Position numbers and translations under genes: made by a program
Shown: positions 5,980-7,408 of the stretch, piece by piece
Layout: the number at the start of each line of letters is the position of its first letter
Position numbering within the stretch: the stretch's first letter is position 1
DNA from: Desulfobacula sp.
GTDB lineage: Bacteria > Desulfobacterota > Desulfobacteria > Desulfobacterales > Desulfobacteraceae
Length of the DNA stretch: 7,408 nucleotides
Direction: 5' to 3'
NCBI GenBank assembly: GCA_018702715.1
Contig: JABIYQ010000176.1
Coordinates: forward strand, 1 to 7,408
The notes under the pieces: generated by a model
Told to the model about the DNA's origin: nothing
Seen by the model: only the letters and a program-made list of their open reading frames with translations
Databases searched by the model: none

Positions 5980-6097
5980 GGAAGAATTAAACTTCCGCAC
6001 AAAATATTATATGGAAAACTTTCCGAATAATTTTCCGAAACAAGTTGCATAAAGAAAAAAAATGGATTATATTTCCGTATAGAATTATTAACGGAAA
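5980..6097. promoter_or_regulatory. TTTCCG element array upstream of the Fic gene
   Basis: Repeated TTCCG-type half-sites: GGAAG...CTTCCG (5980-5997), GGAAA-AC-TTTCCG (6013-6025), TTTCCGAA twice (6020-6027 and 6032-6039, start to start 12 bases), and TTTCCGT...ACGGAAA as a seven-base inverted pair (6072-6078 / 6091-6097). All lie before the preferred Fic start at 6114. They look like multiple binding sites for a regulator, possibly the winged helix at the Fic C-terminus; this is inference. TATTAT at 6005-6010 may be a -10 box without a clear -35. Confidence 0.45.
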
Positions 6098-6113
6098 ATT
6101 GGTTGGTAGAATA

Positions 6114-7244
6114 ATGAATTTTAGCAAATTTAAAGCAGGCACTGATAAACAGGAATATCAATATAAAAGTTTCTCTCCAGAAAAAATCAATACAACATGG
6201 ATTTGGGACGATCCGATTTTGAATGTTTTAATGGAAAAAGCAACACGAAAGTTGGGTGAATTAAATGCTTTTACACTTATTGTGCCCAATATAGACCTCT
6301 TTATTCAAATGCATATTATCAAAGAGGCCAATACTTCAAGCAAAATAGAAGGAACTCAAACAAATATAGATGAAGTATTGCTTCCAGAAGAAGATATTGC
6401 ACTTGAAAAGCGAGATGATTGGCAGGAAGTCCAGAATTATATTAATGCCATGAACTACGCTATTAATAAACTTGAAAAGTTGCCCATTTCAAATCGATTA
6501 TTAAACGAAACGCATAAAATTCTAATGCAGGGTGTGAGAGGTGAACATAAATCACCGGGGAATTTTAGGACAAGCCAAAACTGGATCGGTGGATCCAGTT
6601 TATCAGATGCCATATATATTCCACCGCATCACACAGAAATCCCTGATCTAATGAGTGACCTTGAATTATTTTTACATAACGATGCCGTGAATGTACCTCA
6701 TTTGATTAAGATAGCTATCGCTCATTATCAGTTTGAGACGATACATCCGTACTTAGATGGAAATGGGAGAGTTGGGCGTTTATTGATTATACTTTATCTG
6801 GTTGGTTTTTCACTTTTGAAGAAGCCTTCGTTATACCTTTCCAGTTTTTTTGAAAAACATAGAAGTTCTTATTATGATGCTCTGTCGAGAGTCCGGGAGG
6901 CAAATGATATTTCGCATTGGGTCAAATTCTTCTTAAATGCAATTATCGACACTGCGGATGATGGGAAAAAGACTTTTATTTTAATTTTAGAATTAAAAAA
7001 AGAAACAGATAGATTTATTATTAGCCTTGGAGGCCGAGCTGAGAATACGAATAAAATTTTAGAACTTTTTTACCAAAAGCCAGCATTGAATGTAAAAGAA
7101 ATTGAGAAATCTCTGTCAATGAATCAAAGAACGATTAGAAATGTATTGAATACTTTAGAAAAGAAAAATTTTATTGTTGAATATACAGGCAACAAACGAA
7201 ATAAAAAATACATTTTTCAGCGATATCTCAAATTATTTTATTGA
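6114..7244 (+). CDS. Class II Fic-domain AMP-transferase with C-terminal winged helix
   Basis: 376 residues. The Fic motif HPYLDGNGRVGR (211-222) is complete, with catalytic His211, so AMP transfer from ATP to a target hydroxyl is expected. The N-terminal inhibitory motif (S/T)xxxE(G/N) is present as SSKIEG (75-80, Glu79), which places it in the self-inhibited class II. The N-terminal region (FKAGTDKQEYQYKSF, then LGELNAF) is the usual Fic_N part. The flap region before the active site includes GNFRTSQNWIGG. Residues about 305-376 form a winged-helix DNA-binding domain (LNVKEIEKSLSMNQRTIRNV). The target is unknown. ATG 6114 is chosen over an upstream TTG (6045) because it gives the family N-terminus and leaves the TTTCCG array outside the gene; the ribosome binding site is weak. 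No separate antitoxin is adjacent, in keeping with built-in inhibition. Confidence 0.93.
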   Translation: MNFSKFKAGTDKQEYQYKSFSPEKINTTWIWDDPILNVLMEKATRKLGELNAFTLIVPNIDLFIQMHIIKEANTSSKIEGTQTNIDEVLLPEEDIALEKRDDWQEVQNYINAMNYAINKLEKLPISNRLLNETHKILMQGVRGEHKSPGNFRTSQNWIGGSSLSDAIYIPPHHTEIPDLMSDLELFLHNDAVNVPHLIKIAIAHYQFETIHPYLDGNGRVGRLLIILYLVGFSLLKKPSLYLSSFFEKHRSSYYDALSRVREANDISHWVKFFLNAIIDTADDGKKTFILILELKKETDRFIISLGGRAENTNKILELFYQKPALNVKEIEKSLSMNQRTIRNVLNTLEKKNFIVEYTGNKRNKKYIFQRYLKLFY

Positions 7245-7277
7245 GACATTCACTGCATAGCTTTCTTGATTAAAATT

Positions 7278-7304
7278 CAACTAAAAAATGCACCGGCATA
7301 AAAA
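7278..7304. repeat. Boundary repeat, copy D
   Basis: CAAC-T-A6-TG-CACCGG-CATAAAA, 34 bases after the Fic stop. It matches copy A (786-809) with a single inserted C, giving the small hairpin ATGC-ACCG-GCAT. On the minus strand this hairpin is followed by six T, so it could weakly terminate leftward transcription, or act in both directions. Confidence 0.6.
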
Positions 7305-7329
7305 CCTGTGATTTTGGCGTTAAAATTTC

Positions 7330-7358
7330 TTGACACTCCCTACCAGATAAATTAAATT
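7330..7358 (+). promoter_or_regulatory. Sigma-70-type promoter for a gene at the right edge
   Basis: A perfect -35 TTGACA (7330-7335), a 17-base spacer and a -10-like TAAATT (7353-7358, four of six consensus bases). Downstream, TCcAATttATTaGA (7371-7384) is an imperfect dyad that could be an operator. It points rightward, toward possible start codons at 7389 and 7403. Confidence 0.6.
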
Positions 7359-7402
7359 TAATCCAGTAAGTCCAATTTATTAGACATAATGGTTGAAATA
7401 TT

Positions 7403-7408
7403 ATGAAA
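7403..7408 (+). CDS. Possible start of a further gene, cut by window edge
   Basis: ATGAAA at the last six bases, preceded by a strong promoter. A five-codon frame from ATG 7389 (MVEIL) ends in TGA overlapping this ATG, so translation could be coupled; alternatively neither start is real. Only two codons are visible, so nothing can be said about the product. Confidence 0.2.

Noticed and set aside
6045..6113. Fic gene starting at TTG 6045
   Set aside because: The added 23 residues do not resemble Fic proteins and would overlap the TTTCCG array; ATG 6114 gives the usual N-terminus.
7275..7327. Integron attC site around repeat D (ATTCAAC fits the RYYYAAC core; GTTAAAA resembles GTTRRRY)
   Set aside because: The second core fails at its last base, the interior is not an extended imperfect palindrome, the other repeat copies lack matching cores, and no IntI gene is seen.
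1..7408. CRISPR array, tRNA or rRNA genes
   Set aside because: No regularly spaced direct repeats, cloverleaf-like segments or ribosomal RNA motifs were seen on either strand.

Overview
This AT-rich window reads as an accessory region made of unrelated small modules, several of them broken. The host is most likely an anaerobic Desulfobacterota (deltaproteobacterial) lineage. That is inferred from a FadH-type flavoprotein with a 4Fe-4S motif, a signal peptidase I with an N-terminal TM2-like membrane part, and a DNA methyltransferase remnant of a type I associate with that group. No sequence search was possible, so the taxonomy is tentative.

Layout, left to right. (1) Bases 1-622, minus strand: the 5' two thirds of a winged-helix plus GHKL-ATPase protein that runs off the left edge, with a promoter/operator-like stretch upstream. 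(2) Bases 786-855: two copies of a short hairpin repeat. (3) Bases 857-2438, plus strand: the C-terminal stump of a GNAT acetyltransferase, an intact isochorismatase-like hydrolase and an intact signal peptidase I, tightly packed as one transcription unit. (4) Bases 2433-2849: a gene graveyard with a minus-strand fragment of a group II intron reverse transcriptase, then a frameshifted, internally deleted DNA methyltransferase. (5) Bases 2999-4999: an intact 666-residue old-yellow-enzyme/2,4-dienoyl-CoA-reductase-like protein. (6) Bases 5145-5804: a HigB/HigA-type toxin-antitoxin operon with a clear promoter and operator, whose toxin carries a one-base frameshift near its start. (7) Bases 5945-7304: another copy of the hairpin repeat, an array of TTTCCG elements, an intact self-inhibited (class II) Fic AMP-transferase, and a fourth repeat copy. 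(8) A good promoter at 7330-7358 points to a further gene starting at the right edge.

The most unusual feature is the family of four short repeats (A at 786, B at 819, C at 5945, D at 7278). Each has the pattern AAC-(T)-A-run-TG-(A/C)-ACCGG, and they lie only at module boundaries. Copies B and C are near-identical, with a six-base-pair stem, and copy B abuts the point where the acetyltransferase is cut off. Together with the remnants, the toxin-antitoxin operon and the Fic gene, this suggests a region that gains and loses cassettes. No integrase, transposase or canonical attC core is visible, so the mechanism is unknown.
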